Source: CAMPJM01 sp964440915
GTDB lineage: Bacteria; Bacteroidota; Bacteroidia; Cytophagales; Cyclobacteriaceae
Direction: 5' to 3'
Assembly (NCBI GenBank): GCA_964440915.1
Contig: CAYTTV010000102.1
Span: 1-7,133 of the forward strand
DNA length: 7,133 nucleotides
Shown here: positions 5,713 through 7,133 of the stretch, piece after piece
How the letters are laid out: each line of letters opens with the position of its first letter
How positions within the stretch are numbered: the stretch's first letter is position 1
The notes under the pieces: generated by a model
Told to the model about the DNA's origin: nothing
What the model saw: only the letters and a program-made list of their open reading frames with translations
The model's database searches: none
Position numbers and translations under genes: made by a program

Positions 5713-6992
5713 GCAAAACAAAAGATATTTTGAATAGGGACAAAGCCGTAATCTGGCATCCCTTTACGCCACTTATTGCTGGCCAAGATCCTATTGCGGT
5801 CACAAGTGCCGAGGGCGTATATCTGCACACTTCCGATGGCCGTAAGATTATCGATGCGGTTTCATCTTGGTGGGTAAATCTGCATGGACATTCGAATCCG
5901 CACATCGCCAAGGCCGTGGCCAAGCAGGCGGCATCTTTAGAGCACGTGATCTTTGCGGGATTCACGCATGAGCCGGCCGTTCGACTGGCGGAAGCATTGG
6001 TGCGCACTCTTCCTTCCAATCAAAAGAAAATATTCTACTCCGACAACGGCAGCACCGCCGTGGAGGTGGCCCTCAAAATGGCTTTTCAGTATTGGTACAA
6101 CAAAGGCGTACAAAAATCCAAAGTCATAGCGTTGGACGGAGCTTATCACGGCGACACTTTCGGTGCCATGTCGGTAGGAGAGCGGGGGGCATTCAGTGCA
6201 CCTTTCAATCCTTATTTGTTCGAAGTGGACTTTCTGCCTTTCCCAGACTCCCAACACGAAGATGAAGTACTCGCACTTCTCGAAGACAAGCTAAAGACTG
6301 GTCAAGTGGCTTCCTTTATCTACGAACCACTGGTGCAAGGATCTGCTGGCATGCGCATGTATTCTCCCAGGGTTTTGAATGCGATGATCGAGGTGGCAAA
6401 AAAATATGACACCATCTGTATTGCCGACGAAGTCATGACAGGCTTCGGCCGCACGGGCAAAACCTTCGCTAGTGCGTATGCCACGGCTCTGCCAGACATT
6501 TGCTGCCTTTCCAAAGGCCTAACCGGAGGTGCGATGGCACTCGGTGCTACGTCTTGTACCGACGAGATTATGGATGCCTACCGTTCTCAAGACATCCTCA
6601 AGACCTTCTTTCACGGCCACTCTTTCACAGCCAACCCGATTGCTTGCGCTGCTGCCATTGCTAGTTTGGAGCTGTTAGAAAGCCAAAAAACTATCCAAGA
6701 TATCCAGCGGATTTCCCAGCAGCAAGAGGCTTTCGTAAACCGTATCAAAGGCCATCCTGCCGTACGGGCCGCCCGACATTTGGGTACCATAGCCGCCTTG
6801 GAGATTGCAGCTTTCCAGGACACTTCCTATTTCAACGAAGCTCGGCACAAGCTCTATCCCTTCTTTCTCGATAGAGATATTTTACTCCGGCCATTGGGCA
6901 ATGTCCTCTATGTTTTGCCGCCTTACATTATTACTGACCAAGAGCTGAGCAAGGTTTACGCAGCTATTACTGACCTACTCGACCAATTTTAA
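5709..6992 (+). CDS. bioA: Adenosylmethionine-8-amino-7-oxononanoate aminotransferase BioA
   Basis: This PLP enzyme transfers the amino group of S-adenosylmethionine to 8-amino-7-oxononanoate (KAPA), giving 7,8-diaminopelargonate for BioD. It is a class III aminotransferase of 427 residues, normal length. In order it has WHPFTPL (16-22), SSWW (52-55), YSDNGSTAVEVALKMA (110-125), GAYHGDTFGAMS (144-155), EPLVQGSAGMRMY (206-218) and IADEVMTGFGRTG (238-250) with PLP-pairing Asp240. The Schiff-base Lys269 is in LSKGLTGG, and Arg394 in LLRPLG matches the KAPA-carboxylate arginine of E. coli. SSWW and GMRMY argue for BioA over other class III aminotransferases. I chose the ATG at 5709 because it makes a 4-nt ATGA overlap with the bioD stop; an in-frame ATG at 5700 would add three residues. 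Hand-counted lines of this gene (35/60 G+C) are richer than GH27 (22-23/60). Confidence 0.95.
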   Translation: MSKTKDILNRDKAVIWHPFTPLIAGQDPIAVTSAEGVYLHTSDGRKIIDAVSSWWVNLHGHSNPHIAKAVAKQAASLEHVIFAGFTHEPAVRLAEALVRTLPSNQKKIFYSDNGSTAVEVALKMAFQYWYNKGVQKSKVIALDGAYHGDTFGAMSVGERGAFSAPFNPYLFEVDFLPFPDSQHEDEVLALLEDKLKTGQVASFIYEPLVQGSAGMRMYSPRVLNAMIEVAKKYDTICIADEVMTGFGRTGKTFASAYATALPDICCLSKGLTGGAMALGATSCTDEIMDAYRSQDILKTFFHGHSFTANPIACAAAIASLELLESQKTIQDIQRISQQQEAFVNRIKGHPAVRAARHLGTIAALEIAAFQDTSYFNEARHKLYPFFLDRDILLRPLGNVLYVLPPYIITDQELSKVYAAITDLLDQF

Positions 6993-7002
6993 AAATAATA
7001 TT

Positions 7003-7050
7003 TGGGCGCCTTGTCCTGCTGTCCGCTACTACTCCGCGCAAACCCTCAAA
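7003..7050. repeat. GC-rich non-coding segment after bioA, possible dispersed intergenic repeat
   Basis: The segment begins 11 nt after the bioA stop with GGGCGCC and continues with CTGCTGTCCGCTACTACTCC and a pyrimidine-rich stretch. I see no gene in it. From memory its wording resembles intergenic repeat sequences common in Bacteroidota genomes, but only one copy is present here and no search could be made. Confidence 0.25.
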
Positions 7051-7055
7051 AACCT

Positions 7056-7068
7056 CCCCTTGGCGGGG
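7056..7068 (+). terminator. C4/G4 hairpin downstream of bioA (weak terminator candidate)
   Basis: CCCC at 7056-7059 and GGGG at 7065-7068 can form a stem around a TTGGC loop, 63 nt after the bioA stop. There is no T-run on either side in the right place, so a rho-independent terminator is doubtful. It could equally be part of a palindromic repeat. Confidence 0.2.
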
Positions 7069-7106
7069 TAACCGCTGCCATCAGGGGCGATAAGATGTAA
7101 GACGCC

Positions 7107-7133
7107 AGATATTAGATATTAGATATTAGATAT
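7107..7133. repeat. 7-bp tandem repeat (AGATATT), cut by the window end
   Basis: Three perfect AGATATT units (7107-7113, 7114-7120, 7121-7127) are followed by six bases of a fourth before the window ends. Degenerate AAGATGTAAGA wording at 7093-7103 just before it looks related. The true copy number lies outside the window. The tract is non-coding and may vary in length between strains. Confidence 0.85.

Noticed and set aside
5669..6823. Several minus-strand open frames inside bioA
   Set aside because: Opposite a gene with complete BioA motifs; their low-complexity Ala/Ser-rich translations are typical antisense shadows.
7107..7133. CRISPR-like array at the window end
   Set aside because: The repeat unit is only 7 bp with no spacers between copies, so it is a simple tandem repeat.

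Overview
The window looks like a chromosomal piece of a Bacteroidota bacterium, most likely a Cytophagales-type or other polysaccharide-degrading member. Three things suggest this: a C-terminal type IX secretion (T9SS) sorting domain on one enzyme, A-rich leaders without clear Shine-Dalgarno sites before the start codons, and the set of glycoside hydrolases. The exact genus cannot be read from the sequence. All five convincing genes lie on the + strand. The only sizeable non-coding stretches are the spacer holding an assembly gap (1348-1591) and the 3' tail (6993-7133).

Region 1 (1-5073) is a hemicellulose-degradation cluster. It holds a secreted GH27 alpha-galactosidase (91-1347), a secreted GH26 beta-mannanase with an N-terminal CBM35-like module and a T9SS C-terminal domain (1592-3262), and a GH9 beta-1,4-glucanase with an N-terminal Ig-like domain and a probable lipoprotein signal (3310-5073). 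Together these suit galactomannan or galactoglucomannan. The mannanase would cut the backbone outside the cell, GH27 would remove alpha-1,6-galactose side groups, and GH9 would attack beta-1,4-glucose linkages in glucomannan or associated cellulose. No SusC/SusD pair, regulator, GH130, beta-mannosidase or sugar transporter is visible, so this is at most part of a utilisation locus. An exact run of 100 N (1399-1498), a scaffold gap of nominal length, sits between GH27 and GH26, so genes or repeats may be missing there.

Region 2 (5098-6992) is a biotin pair. It is bioD (dethiobiotin synthetase) followed by bioA (DAPA aminotransferase), joined by a 4-nt ATGA overlap and starting only 24 nt after the GH9 stop codon. 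BioA makes 7,8-diaminopelargonate and BioD closes the ureido ring. bioF and bioB are not in the window. The bioA end is visibly richer in G+C than the GH27 end (35/60 in two hand-counted bioA lines against 22-23/60 in two GH27 lines), which fits two loci of different history placed side by side.

Region 3 (6993-7133) is a non-coding tail with a GC-rich segment, a short C4/G4 hairpin and a 7-bp tandem repeat (AGATATT) that runs off the window edge. It looks like dispersed intergenic repeat material.

I found no convincing new defence, mobile or RNA system. The more interesting points are the division of compartments among the three hydrolases, the abrupt junction with biotin genes, a TATCAT element at exactly the same distance upstream of two hydrolase start codons, and the repeat-like non-coding segments.
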